This document shows positions 24,172 through 32,091 of a stretch of DNA of 64,000 nt, piece after piece. Below the pieces are notes generated by a model. It ran no database searches. It saw only the letters and a program-made list of their open reading frames with translations, and was not told the DNA's origin. The stretch's first letter is position 1. Every line of letters begins with the position of its first letter. This DNA is from DATCBF01 sp964401995. Lineage in GTDB: Bacteria > Actinomycetota > Thermoleophilia > Solirubrobacterales > 70-9. The stretch spans positions 124,001 to 188,000 of the forward strand of contig CAYOAP010000001.1 in the NCBI GenBank assembly GCA_964401995.1, read 5' to 3'. The translations under genes and the position numbers were made by a program.

Positions 24172-25776
24172 GTGCCTGATCACCTCCTCAACGAAGCGCT
24201 GAAGCGCGTTGCCACCGAGGCCGCAACCCGGTACAGCTCGCTAGTCGCCAGCGGCGAGCAGATTCCCTTCGACGTCGCCGAGCAGGAGGGCCCCGACTCG
24301 CTCTTCCACAGCTACGTGCCGCTGACCGCGCGTTTTGTCGCCGAGCGCCCCGAGGAGCTGCGCTCGCTGCCCGCCTTCGGGCCCGCCTGCGACGCGATCA
24401 ACGACGCTGCTGTCGCCGCTCCTTATCTGGAGGCGCGTGGGCAGACCGTGCCGGCTGAGCCCGCTGAGCGCGCCGCCAAGATGCTGACGATCTTCGTCGC
24501 CGCCCTCTGGGACGGCTGCACCGACTTCTCGCTCGACCGCGAACGACTCGACAACGCCCTCTCCGTGCTTGAGGCGGAGTCGCGCGACGTCAGCGAGGCC
24601 GACATCCTGATCGCTCCGATCGTCGGCCTGCGGATGCCGCTTGCCCGCCTGCAGCTGCCCCACGGAGTGCGCGTTGTCCGCGCTGGCACGATCGACGCCC
24701 CGGTCGAGGCGATGCGCAGCGAGGGGATGGGCCGCGAAGCCTGGGAGCCCCAGTTCCTCGCCCTCGCCGACCAGAGTGGCGGCCCCGAGGGCGCCGAGGA
24801 AGCGATGCGACAGCTCGGCGAGCTGATCAGCGTCATGCGACTTTTCAAGGGGGGTGGCGTCGGGCTCGGCCCCTATGCCTTCGCCCCGACCGGGGAGGGC
24901 CAGTGGCGGCGGATCGCCACCGGCGCCCCGGCGACCCGCCCCGGCGGGTATGAGCTGAACGAGGACGAGGCGAGCGAGCTGAGCGATCTGGCCCGCGCCC
25001 TCGAGGCCCGCCCCGACCCCGACAACTCGCTTGCCTGGGCGGTCGCGCGCTTTGAGATGGGCTGCGCCCGCGAGTCGGCCCTGGCCGGCCTCAGCGACCA
25101 CCTGCTGGCGCTGCGCGCCGCGCTTGAGGGCCACGGCCCGGTCGGCGCCTCGCTGCCGATGCGTGCCGCGGCGCTGATCGCCGACGATTCTCACGACCGG
25201 ATCCAGGCTCGCGAGCGGGTTGAGCAGGCGCTCGAGCTGGAGCGCTCGCTGATGAACGGGGCCAACGCCGATCCACGCACGGCGCCTGAGCTATCGGCTT
25301 GGGTCGAGGGTGGCGTGCGGATCATGCTGCGCGAAGCCGCTCTGGGCGAGCTCGGCAGCGACATCAGCACTGCCGCCGACGAGACCCTGATCGCCACCGG
25401 CCTCGCCGCTGGAGACCTTGAGATTGCCGTCACCGCCCAGTCCAGCCCGGCTGCGCCCATCCTTGACGAATTTCCAGAGCCGATCAGCGATCCGATCCCG
25501 CCACCCGAGGAGGACTACATGGAGCAGGAAACCCGCATCATGGAGCCGATTCCAGCCGAAGACGAGATTCGGATCACGGCCACCAACTGGCTTGAGGAGG
25601 TCGAGGTCGACAACGGCACCCTTGACTTCCGCGCGGTCGAGGGTGACCTCGAACATCGCGAACGGGTCGACACCCCACGGGTCCGCCACCTTTTCCAGGT
25701 CCCCGAGGACGCTGACTGGGAGGTCGGCGAGCTCGACTACGACCACTACCGCGGCGACGGCCGCCGCGCCAGCTAG
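24172..25776 (+). CDS. Conserved-looking protein of unknown function, 534 residues
   Basis: I do not recognise the family. The protein starts at GTG 24172 (MPDHLLNEALKRVATEAA). It is mostly alpha-helical and rich in Ala, Glu and Arg, with a central run ('FEMGCARESALAGLSDHLLA' near 300) reminiscent of HEPN/ApeA-type helical proteins. A Pro/Glu-rich linker lies at about 425-460, and an acidic C-terminal tail is rich in Glu and Asp ('EEDYMEQETRIMEPIPAEDE'). It has no membrane segment or signal peptide, so it is probably cytoplasmic. Its stop overlaps by four bases the stop of the convergent Get3-like ATPase gene. Confidence 0.8.
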   Translation: MPDHLLNEALKRVATEAATRYSSLVASGEQIPFDVAEQEGPDSLFHSYVPLTARFVAERPEELRSLPAFGPACDAINDAAVAAPYLEARGQTVPAEPAERAAKMLTIFVAALWDGCTDFSLDRERLDNALSVLEAESRDVSEADILIAPIVGLRMPLARLQLPHGVRVVRAGTIDAPVEAMRSEGMGREAWEPQFLALADQSGGPEGAEEAMRQLGELISVMRLFKGGGVGLGPYAFAPTGEGQWRRIATGAPATRPGGYELNEDEASELSDLARALEARPDPDNSLAWAVARFEMGCARESALAGLSDHLLALRAALEGHGPVGASLPMRAAALIADDSHDRIQARERVEQALELERSLMNGANADPRTAPELSAWVEGGVRIMLREAALGELGSDISTAADETLIATGLAAGDLEIAVTAQSSPAAPILDEFPEPISDPIPPPEEDYMEQETRIMEPIPAEDEIRITATNWLEEVEVDNGTLDFRAVEGDLEHRERVDTPRVRHLFQVPEDADWEVGELDYDHYRGDGRRAS

Positions 25777-26924
25777 ACCCTTCCGGCAGCGCGCGCGACC
25801 CGCTCTTTGCTGGTCGCGAACAGGTAGCGATTGATCTCGGCCAGGCCGGCCAGGTCGTGGACGTCCTCGTCGAGGTAGGGGACGCGGATCACACCCTTGG
25901 TCCGCAGCTCTTTCTCGAGGCGTTTGATGTTGCGGGCGTCGCGCTCGGCCAGCGCCTGGTAGTCGGCGAAGTTGTCGGCGACCCGTTTGCAGAGGTCCTC
26001 GTCGTCCAGCTTCTCAACCAGCGCCGCCGGCAGGCCGGAGCTGTCGCCGCCTAGATCCTCCGCCGCGTAGTGGACCTTGTTGACGATGACGCCGCCGAAG
26101 GGCAGTTTCGCCTCGACCAGCTTGCGGTGGAAGTAGACCGCCTCGTCGACCGGCTCGCCCTGGGGGCCGCAGACGACGAGGAAGCAGGTGGAGGGGTCGG
26201 CGAGCAGTTTGTTGACCCGTTTCGCCCGCGCCTGAAAGCCATCGACCATGCCGCTGAAGGCGTTGAAGAACTCGGCCAGGTCGGCGAGCAGGTCGAAGCC
26301 GACGATGCGCTTGAAGACGGAGAGGGCGACCGAGGCGCCGCGTCCCGCGACCCGGGCGGCGATGCCAGTTGGCCGCATGAAGACCCGCAGCGAACGGCCT
26401 TCGATGAACTGGGTGAGGCGGCGCGGGGCGTCGAGGAAGTCGAGCGCGTTGCGGGTTGGCGGCGTGTCGAGCACGAGCAGGTCGAAGTCGCCTTCGCTGT
26501 GCAGCTCGAACAGCTTCTCCATCGCCATGTACTCCTGCGAGCCGGCGAGGGCGTTGGAGATCTGCTGGTAGATGCGGTTGTTGAGGACGCGGTCGCGCGA
26601 CTCCTCGTCGGGCGCCTGGCGGGCGACCAGCTCATCGAAGGTCGCCTTGGCGTCGAGCATCATCGCCCAGAGTTCGCCCTTCATCTCCACGCCCTGGGCC
26701 TCGAACAGCTTTGGATCAACCCGGCTCGCCGTGTTGCCCAGCTCCTTCAGCCCGAGCGAGTCGGCGAGCCGCTTCGCCGGGTCGATCGTCAGCACGCAGA
26801 CTTTGAGCCCGCGCGCTGCCATCCCGCTCGCGATCGCGGCCGAGGTGGTGGTCTTGCCGACCCCGCCCGAGCCGGCGCAGATGCAGATGCCTTTGCCCTC
26901 GAGGATGTCACCGACCGAGGACAT
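25773..26924 (-). CDS. Get3/ArsA-like anion-transporting ATPase (second of a pair)
   Basis: The 383-residue ATPase has a deviant Walker A (GSGGVGKTT, residues 18-26), switch I-like 'VLTIDPAKRLADSLGL' and switch II 'LLVLDTPPTRNALDFLDAPR'. The organisation resembles mycobacterial Rv3680, which works with Rv3679 as a Get3-like pair. Such proteins bind hydrophobic clients or metabolites rather than pumping arsenite; no arsenite-binding cysteines are evident. Its start shares one base with the stop of the partner gene (TGATG), so the subunits are made together. Confidence 0.87.
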   Translation of the reverse strand: MSSVGDILEGKGICICAGSGGVGKTTTSAAIASGMAARGLKVCVLTIDPAKRLADSLGLKELGNTASRVDPKLFEAQGVEMKGELWAMMLDAKATFDELVARQAPDEESRDRVLNNRIYQQISNALAGSQEYMAMEKLFELHSEGDFDLLVLDTPPTRNALDFLDAPRRLTQFIEGRSLRVFMRPTGIAARVAGRGASVALSVFKRIVGFDLLADLAEFFNAFSGMVDGFQARAKRVNKLLADPSTCFLVVCGPQGEPVDEAVYFHRKLVEAKLPFGGVIVNKVHYAAEDLGGDSSGLPAALVEKLDDEDLCKRVADNFADYQALAERDARNIKRLEKELRTKGVIRVPYLDEDVHDLAGLAEINRYLFATSKERVARAAGRV

Positions 26925-27844
26925 CAGCCGAGCCTTTTGGCGAGCCGCCGCGCCGCCTCGGCGCCGAGGTCGGGCTCGAAGAGGAAGGGGAGGGTTTTGA
27001 CCGGCGCGTTGACTCGCCGCCGCAGCCGGGCGAGCTGGGCGCGCTGGGAGCGGGCGCGGTTGTGCTCGGAGAGCGCCGCCCGGGCTGCTGCCCGCACCGC
27101 TCCCTCCTCGCCGCCAGCGATGACGGCGATGCGCTCGGCCTCTTTTTTGCTGAAGCGCTCCGGGTAGAGGCCGTTGAGGTAGACGCGATCGACGGCGACG
27201 CCGACCTCGGTCCGCAGGTCATGCTCCAGCGCCGCCGACTCGTTGACCGGCATCTCCTCCGGCAGGGCGACGATCGCGGTCCCGGTCAGCTTGTGGTCGG
27301 TGATGTAGCTGTTGAGCCGTTCGGCCTGGGAGTGGATCGGGCCGACCCGGGCGATCGCGGCAAAGGTGCGAGGGGTCTGCAGGAACCCGATCCCGTGCCC
27401 GGTCGCCGGCGCGTCGACGATCACCAGGTCGTATTTCCGCCCTTTTTTGACCTTGCGGTCGAGCTGGGCCAGCTCCCAGATCTTGCCGATCGTGACCAGC
27501 TCCTTGAGGCCGGGGGTGGCGGCGGCGAGGTAGTTGAAGATGCGGCTGCGGAAGAGCATGTCGCGCATCGCCCGCACTTTGAGCTGGAGCAGCACGTACT
27601 CGCGCATCGACTCGTCGGGGTCGATCGAGATCGACCAGAGGTTCTCGGCCATCTCGACCTCGTGGAAGCCGACCTGGGCGTGATCGAACATCCGCGAGGC
27701 GTTCTCCTGCGAGGAGACCTCACAGACGATGGTCCGCTTGCCGGCCGCCGCGGCCCGCAGCCCCAGCGCCACCGCGACGGTCGTCTTGCCGACGCCGCCC
27801 TTGCCGGTTACGAAGACCAGCCTCTTGTCGAGCAGCTCGGGGAT
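26924..27844 (-). CDS. Get3/ArsA-like ATPase (first of a pair), apparent ATC start
   Basis: The protein resembles mycobacterial Rv3679. Its P-loop GKGGVGKTT (residues 14-22 in this model) lies upstream of the first canonical start, GTG 27772, so that start would delete the ATP site. The frame is open only to TAA 27850-27848 and contains no ATG, GTG or TTG before the P-loop. The ATC at 27844-27842 has AGGA at 27856-27853 with eight-base spacing and would give 306 residues (IPELLDKRLVFVTG...). CTG 27835 is the alternative. Other motifs: 'DLVIVDAPATGHGIGFLQTP' as switch II. A sequencing error at the start cannot be excluded. Confidence 0.8.
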   Translation of the reverse strand: MPELLDKRLVFVTGKGGVGKTTVAVALGLRAAAAGKRTIVCEVSSQENASRMFDHAQVGFHEVEMAENLWSISIDPDESMREYVLLQLKVRAMRDMLFRSRIFNYLAAATPGLKELVTIGKIWELAQLDRKVKKGRKYDLVIVDAPATGHGIGFLQTPRTFAAIARVGPIHSQAERLNSYITDHKLTGTAIVALPEEMPVNESAALEHDLRTEVGVAVDRVYLNGLYPERFSKKEAERIAVIAGGEEGAVRAAARAALSEHNRARSQRAQLARLRRRVNAPVKTLPFLFEPDLGAEAARRLAKRLG

Positions 27845-27911
27845 CGGTTAATTCCTAGCAATTTTCGGGAAGCGGCAGGAAATGCCGGCATCCATGCGAA
27901 TAACCGGCGCA

Positions 27912-29072
27912 ATGGGATTCCTTAGCCGCAAGACCAAGAGCCAGTCCATCGAAGTCGACGAGCCGCACCCGATCGTCGAGGAGTTGAAGCGTATGGAAGA
28001 GGCGGTGCCGGAGCGGGAGCCTGGTCAGGGTTCGCAGCGCCCGGAAGATCCGCCGGAGACTTCAGAGGGCCCGGCCACGGGGCCTGTCGACGCGGGTGAC
28101 CCTCCCGCGAACACCCGGGAGGGCGCACCCACGCCGCCACCCGTGGAGGAGGCGCCTAAGGACTCGGGACCGGCCGCCGAGGTAGCTGTGGCTGAGAAGC
28201 CCGCTGCCGAGGCTGAAGCTTCGGAGTCGACTCGGTTGATGCCGCGAGACTTGATTGCGCCCTCCCGCCATGAGGCGCCTGTGGTTAAAGAGGAGTCCGA
28301 GGTTCCCGTCAAGCACGCCGACGTGATTGCTTTTGCCAATCAGAAGGGCGGCGTCGCCAAGACGACCACGACTTTGAACCTTGCTGTGGCCTTTGCCGAG
28401 TCCGGCTACCGAGTGCTCTGCATTGACCTTGATCCGCAGGGCAACTTGACCATGAGTCAGGGAATTGATCCTGACAAGGTCGAGAAGAGCCTCTACGACG
28501 TGCTTGTCAACGACATGCCGATCTCCGAGATCATCGTCAAACGTGAGATCGACATCGCTGTGGCCTCGATCGACCTGGCCGGCGCCGAGATCGCGATGAG
28601 CACCAAGATCGGCCGCGAGCGCTCGCTCGAGAAGGCCCTGAAAGAGGTCTCCGGCGACTACGACTTCGTCTGCATCGACACCCCGCCCAGCCTCGGCCTG
28701 CTGACGATCAACGCGCTGACCGCGGCGAACAAGGTGATCGTCCCCGTCCAGTGCGAGTATCTATCGATGCGCGGGCTGGTCCAGCTTCAGAACACGCTGA
28801 AGATGATTCAGGAGAACCTCAACCCGGACGTCGTGATCGAGGGCATCTTGCCGACGATGCTCGACGCCCGCACCGTCCACGCCAAGGAGGCGGTTGAGAT
28901 CCTCGAAGAGAACTTCGGCGACCTCGTCTTCAAATCCCGCATCCGCAAGGCGATCAAATTCGCCGAGGCCCCGGTCAGAGGCGCCAGCGTCCTCAAGTAC
29001 GATTCCGGCAGCAGCGCCGCGAACTACTACCGGGAGCTGGCGAAGGAGGTTCTGGCCAATGAGTCGGCGTAA
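27912..29072 (+). CDS. parA: ParA/MinD-type ATPase with disordered N-terminal extension
   Basis: ParA ATPases bind nucleoid DNA and position cargo. The first 135 residues are low-complexity, Pro/Glu/Ala-rich and probably disordered, carrying the 132-base repeat shared with the following ftsZ. The ATPase domain starts at about 137 with 'VIAFANQKGGVAKTTTTLNL' (Walker A 145-152), then 'LCIDLDPQGNLTM' and 'YDFVCIDTPPSLGLLTINAL'. No ParB or parS is seen nearby. The ATG at 27912 is chosen over ATGs at 27882 and 27894 because the earlier codons look non-coding; evidence is modest. The 3' end overlaps ftsZ by 14 bases. Confidence 0.9.
   Translation: MGFLSRKTKSQSIEVDEPHPIVEELKRMEEAVPEREPGQGSQRPEDPPETSEGPATGPVDAGDPPANTREGAPTPPPVEEAPKDSGPAAEVAVAEKPAAEAEASESTRLMPRDLIAPSRHEAPVVKEESEVPVKHADVIAFANQKGGVAKTTTTLNLAVAFAESGYRVLCIDLDPQGNLTMSQGIDPDKVEKSLYDVLVNDMPISEIIVKREIDIAVASIDLAGAEIAMSTKIGRERSLEKALKEVSGDYDFVCIDTPPSLGLLTINALTAANKVIVPVQCEYLSMRGLVQLQNTLKMIQENLNPDVVIEGILPTMLDARTVHAKEAVEILEENFGDLVFKSRIRKAIKFAEAPVRGASVLKYDSGSSAANYYRELAKEVLANESA
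28047..28178 (+). repeat. Palindromic repeat element, copy 1 (inside parA)
   Basis: A 132-base segment aligns without gaps to 29140-29271; its core 28091-28147 (57 bases) is identical. The core holds a perfect stem, CCCTCCCG (28100-28107) and CGGGAGGG (28116-28123), nested inside a CCACGGG...CCCGTGG outer pair (28075-28145). It is translated in frame as 'AGDPPANTREGAPTPPPVEE'. Confidence 0.9.
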
Positions 29073-30519
29073 GCGGGCGAGCATGCGCGAGGGTCCCCTC
29101 GCCGATCTCTTCCGGTCTACTTCCGACGATTCGCCTGCTGATCCGCCCGAGGCCTCAGAGCACCTGCCCACGGGTCCTGACGCCGCGGGTGACCCTCCCG
29201 CGAACACCCGGGAGGGCGCACCCACGCCGCCACCCGTGGAAGAGGCGTCTAAAGACTTGGAGCCGGCCGCCCCGGCGGCTGAGGCTGAGGGACCGGCCGA
29301 GCCGGCTCCTGATGAGCTTGGGCAGGAGTCTCGGGAGTCCCCTCCTGAGCGCTTGAAGCGGGTTTTCTCTGAGGAGCCCAAGCCCCGACGGTCTGCGCCT
29401 GAGCCTGAGGTGAGCAATCCTCGTTATGGGCGTGAGGAGCCTGCCTATGAGCCGCCTGGAAGCGGCGAGCCGCACACGCCGGTGATTCGCGTCGTCGGCG
29501 TCGGTGGCGCCGGCGTCAACGCCGTCAACCGCATGGTCGACGCCCGGATCCCGGGGGTCGAGTTCATGGCGGTCAACACCGATCTTCAGTCGCTGCAGCT
29601 CTGCGTCGCCGACGTCACCGTCCACATCGGCGACGAGCAGACGCGCGGCCTCGGCGCCGGGGCCGACCCCGCGGTCGGCCACCGCTCCGCCTTCGAGGAG
29701 CAGGACAAGATCAAGCGCCTGCTCAAGGGCTCCGACATGGTTTTCGTCGCCGCTGGCGCCGGCGGCGGCACCGGCAGCGGCGCCGCCCCCGTGGTCGCCC
29801 GCCTCGCTCGCGAGGTTGGCGCGCTCACTGTCGGCATCGTCACCAAGCCGTTCAGCTTCGAGGGCAGCCGCCGTGGCAACCAGGCCGACAAAGGCATCGA
29901 GGACCTGGCGGCCGAGGTTGACACCCTGATTGTCGTCCCCAACGACCGCCTGCTCGAGGTGCTCGACCAGCAGACCTCGATGGTGGAGGCCTTCCAGGTC
30001 GCCGACGACGTCCTGCGCCAGGGCGTGCAGGGGATCTCCGACCTGGTGACGCTGCCGGCCGTGATCAACCTCGACTTCGCCGACGTCCGCACGATCATGT
30101 CCGAGGCGGGGCGGGCGCTGCTTGGCATCGGCATGGCCCACGGCGAAGGCCGGGCGGTGCTGGCGGCCGAAAAAGCGATCTCCTCGCCGCTGCTCGAGAC
30201 TTCGATGGAGGGCGCTCGTTCGATCCTGCTCTCGATCACCGGCGGCGCCGACCTCTCCTTGGTCGAGGTCAGCGAGGCGGCCAAGGTGGTCGGCGAGGCC
30301 GCCCACCCCGACGCCAACATCATCTTCGGCGCCAACGTCGACGAGGAGCTCTCCGATCAGATCTGGGTGACCGTCGTCGCCACCCGCTTCGACGGCCGTC
30401 CGGCCCCGAGGCGCCAGGCAGAGCCGACGATCCGCCGCACCAAAGACGCCGGCCGTGGCCGCGCCCCAGAGCGTTCCGGCGGCCTCGGCATCGACGTTCC
30501 CGAGTTTCTCCCCGGCTAG
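29059..30519 (+). CDS. ftsZ: Tubulin-like cell division GTPase FtsZ with long N-terminal extension
   Basis: FtsZ polymerises into the division ring. The 486-residue protein has about 137 disordered N-terminal residues, then a complete FtsZ core: 'VVGVGGAGVNAVNRM', tubulin signature GGGTGSG at about 235-241, and T7 synergy loop 'NLDFADVRTIM' at about 337 with both catalytic Asp residues. The C-terminus ends 'LGIDVPEFLPG', matching the FtsZ tail peptide. The start ATG 29059 has AAGGAGGT at 29043-29050. An N-terminal extension is unusual for FtsZ, and part of it is the repeat also present in ParA. The gene lies outside any visible division cluster, so it could be a second FtsZ. Confidence 0.95.
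   Translation: MSRRKRASMREGPLADLFRSTSDDSPADPPEASEHLPTGPDAAGDPPANTREGAPTPPPVEEASKDLEPAAPAAEAEGPAEPAPDELGQESRESPPERLKRVFSEEPKPRRSAPEPEVSNPRYGREEPAYEPPGSGEPHTPVIRVVGVGGAGVNAVNRMVDARIPGVEFMAVNTDLQSLQLCVADVTVHIGDEQTRGLGAGADPAVGHRSAFEEQDKIKRLLKGSDMVFVAAGAGGGTGSGAAPVVARLAREVGALTVGIVTKPFSFEGSRRGNQADKGIEDLAAEVDTLIVVPNDRLLEVLDQQTSMVEAFQVADDVLRQGVQGISDLVTLPAVINLDFADVRTIMSEAGRALLGIGMAHGEGRAVLAAEKAISSPLLETSMEGARSILLSITGGADLSLVEVSEAAKVVGEAAHPDANIIFGANVDEELSDQIWVTVVATRFDGRPAPRRQAEPTIRRTKDAGRGRAPERSGGLGIDVPEFLPG
29140..29271 (+). repeat. Palindromic repeat element, copy 2 (inside ftsZ)
   Basis: Partner of 28047-28178; the identical core is 29184-29240. The nested stem lies at 29193-29200 and 29209-29216. 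The reading frame is the same as in parA, giving the same peptide core, although the host proteins are unrelated. Confidence 0.9.
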
Positions 30520-30534
30520 CTCTACCCTCCTGCG

Positions 30535-32091
30535 ATGAGAGGGGTTGTCGCCGCAGGCCACCCACTTGCCGCCGAGGCCGGCGCCCAGATCCTGCGCGAG
30601 GGCGGCAACGCGGTCGACGCCGCGGTCTGCGCCGTGCTCGCCTCCTTCGCGGTCGAGAGTCCGCTGACCGGCTTCGGCGCCGGCGGCTTCATGATGGTCC
30701 ACGACCAAGCCGGAGAGACGGTCTTGATCGATTTCTTCGTCGCCGCGCCTGGCCAGGACGGGATCGAGCGGCGAGCGGAGCTCGTGCCGGTTCCAGTCCG
30801 CTTCGACGCCGAGACCGTGCAGACGTTCTATGTGGGGCCGGCCTCCTGTGGCGTGCCGGGGACAGCTGTCGGACTCGAGCGGGCCCTGGACCGGTTCGGC
30901 TCGGCGCCGCTCTCGGAGCTGGCGCAGCCGGCGATCCGGCTCGCCGGCGATGGGGCGCCGGTCAACGCCGAGCAGGCATACATCCTCGACATCCTCGCCC
31001 CGATCCACGACCGCTTGCCGGGCACTCGCGAGCTCTACGCGCCTCGGGGCCGGACGCTGCGGGCGGGGGAGACGTTCCGCTTCCCGGAGCTGGTCGGAGC
31101 GCTGGAACGCTTCGCGGCGGAAGGCGCCGAGCCTTTCTGCCGGGGCGAGGTCGCGGCAGCATTGAGCGAGTTCGTGCTCGAGGGTGGCGGCACGCTTGGC
31201 CCGGCCGACCTCGCCAGCTACGAGGCGATTGAGCGCAAGCCGATCCGGGCGCCGTTCCGCGGCGTCGAGGTGCTGACCAACCCGCCGCCCTCTTCGGGCG
31301 GGATCCTGATCGCCTTCTGCCTTGGGCTGCTGGAGCGGCTCGGCGAGCGCAGCGGGGCGGAGCAGCTGGTCGCGGCGATGGACGCCGCCAATCGCAGCCG
31401 TGGCGAGGATTTCGCCGAGGCCCTCTACGGCGAGGGGCTGGCGACCAGCTTCCTCGAGTCCGCCGGCCTCGACCTCGCTGTCGAGGAGCTGCGCGGCGGG
31501 CCGATCCTCGGCGGCGGAACGGCCGGCCCCGGCGACTTGCTCGGCTCGACCACGCACGTCTCGGTGATCGATGCCGACGGAGTCTGCGCCAGCGTCACCT
31601 GCTCCAACGGCTCCGGCTCCGGCGTGCTGGTCCCGGGCACCGGCGTCATCCTCAACAACATGCTGGGCGAGGAGGACCTCAACCCGCACGGCTTCCACCG
31701 CATCGCGCCCGGCCGCCGCGTCACCTCGATGATGGCCCCGACCGTGGTCCTGCGCGACGGCGAGATCGAGCTTGGCCTCGGCAGCGCCGGCTCCAATCGC
31801 ATCCGCTCGGCGATCCTGCAGACGGTGATCCGCGCGGTCGAGGAGGGGATGCCGGCCGCCGAGGCGGTGCGGTCGCCGCGGCTGCATTTCGAGCAGGGCG
31901 TCGTCCAGGCCGAGCCCGGCATCGACGAGGAGGCGCTGCGGCGCCTAGAGTCCCGCGGCATCGCAGTCGCTCGCAAGCCACAGATCAATCTCTTCTTCGG
32001 CGGCTGCCAGGCGGTTGCGCGTGACGCTGCGACCGGCGCCCTCGATGGCGGTGGCGACCCCCGTCGTGGCGGGGCGGTGGCGACGGCGTGA
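30535..32091 (+). CDS. Gamma-glutamyltranspeptidase family protein
   Basis: GGT enzymes hydrolyse or transfer the gamma-glutamyl group of glutathione-like compounds and mature by autocleavage. The 518-residue protein has 'AAGHPLAAEAGAQILREGGN' at the start, the autocleavage Thr at about 338 in 'LLGSTTHVSVIDADG' and the later 'GLGSAGSNRIRSAILQTVIR' segment. There is no signal peptide, so it may be cytoplasmic and act on an unusual substrate. A TACCCT box six bases before the ATG, with no ribosome binding site, suggests a leaderless message. Its stop overlaps the cyclase GTG (GTGA). Confidence 0.9.
   Translation: MRGVVAAGHPLAAEAGAQILREGGNAVDAAVCAVLASFAVESPLTGFGAGGFMMVHDQAGETVLIDFFVAAPGQDGIERRAELVPVPVRFDAETVQTFYVGPASCGVPGTAVGLERALDRFGSAPLSELAQPAIRLAGDGAPVNAEQAYILDILAPIHDRLPGTRELYAPRGRTLRAGETFRFPELVGALERFAAEGAEPFCRGEVAAALSEFVLEGGGTLGPADLASYEAIERKPIRAPFRGVEVLTNPPPSSGGILIAFCLGLLERLGERSGAEQLVAAMDAANRSRGEDFAEALYGEGLATSFLESAGLDLAVEELRGGPILGGGTAGPGDLLGSTTHVSVIDADGVCASVTCSNGSGSGVLVPGTGVILNNMLGEEDLNPHGFHRIAPGRRVTSMMAPTVVLRDGEIELGLGSAGSNRIRSAILQTVIRAVEEGMPAAEAVRSPRLHFEQGVVQAEPGIDEEALRRLESRGIAVARKPQINLFFGGCQAVARDAATGALDGGGDPRRGGAVATA

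Noticed and set aside
27772..27774. GTG 27772 as start of the first Get3-like ATPase
   Set aside because: It would delete the intact Walker A motif encoded in the same open frame just upstream.
29155..31887. Very long reverse-strand open frame (910 codons) antisense to ftsZ and ggt
   Set aside because: High GC makes long antisense frames common; the translation is low-complexity and matches no family, while the + strand has two clear enzymes.
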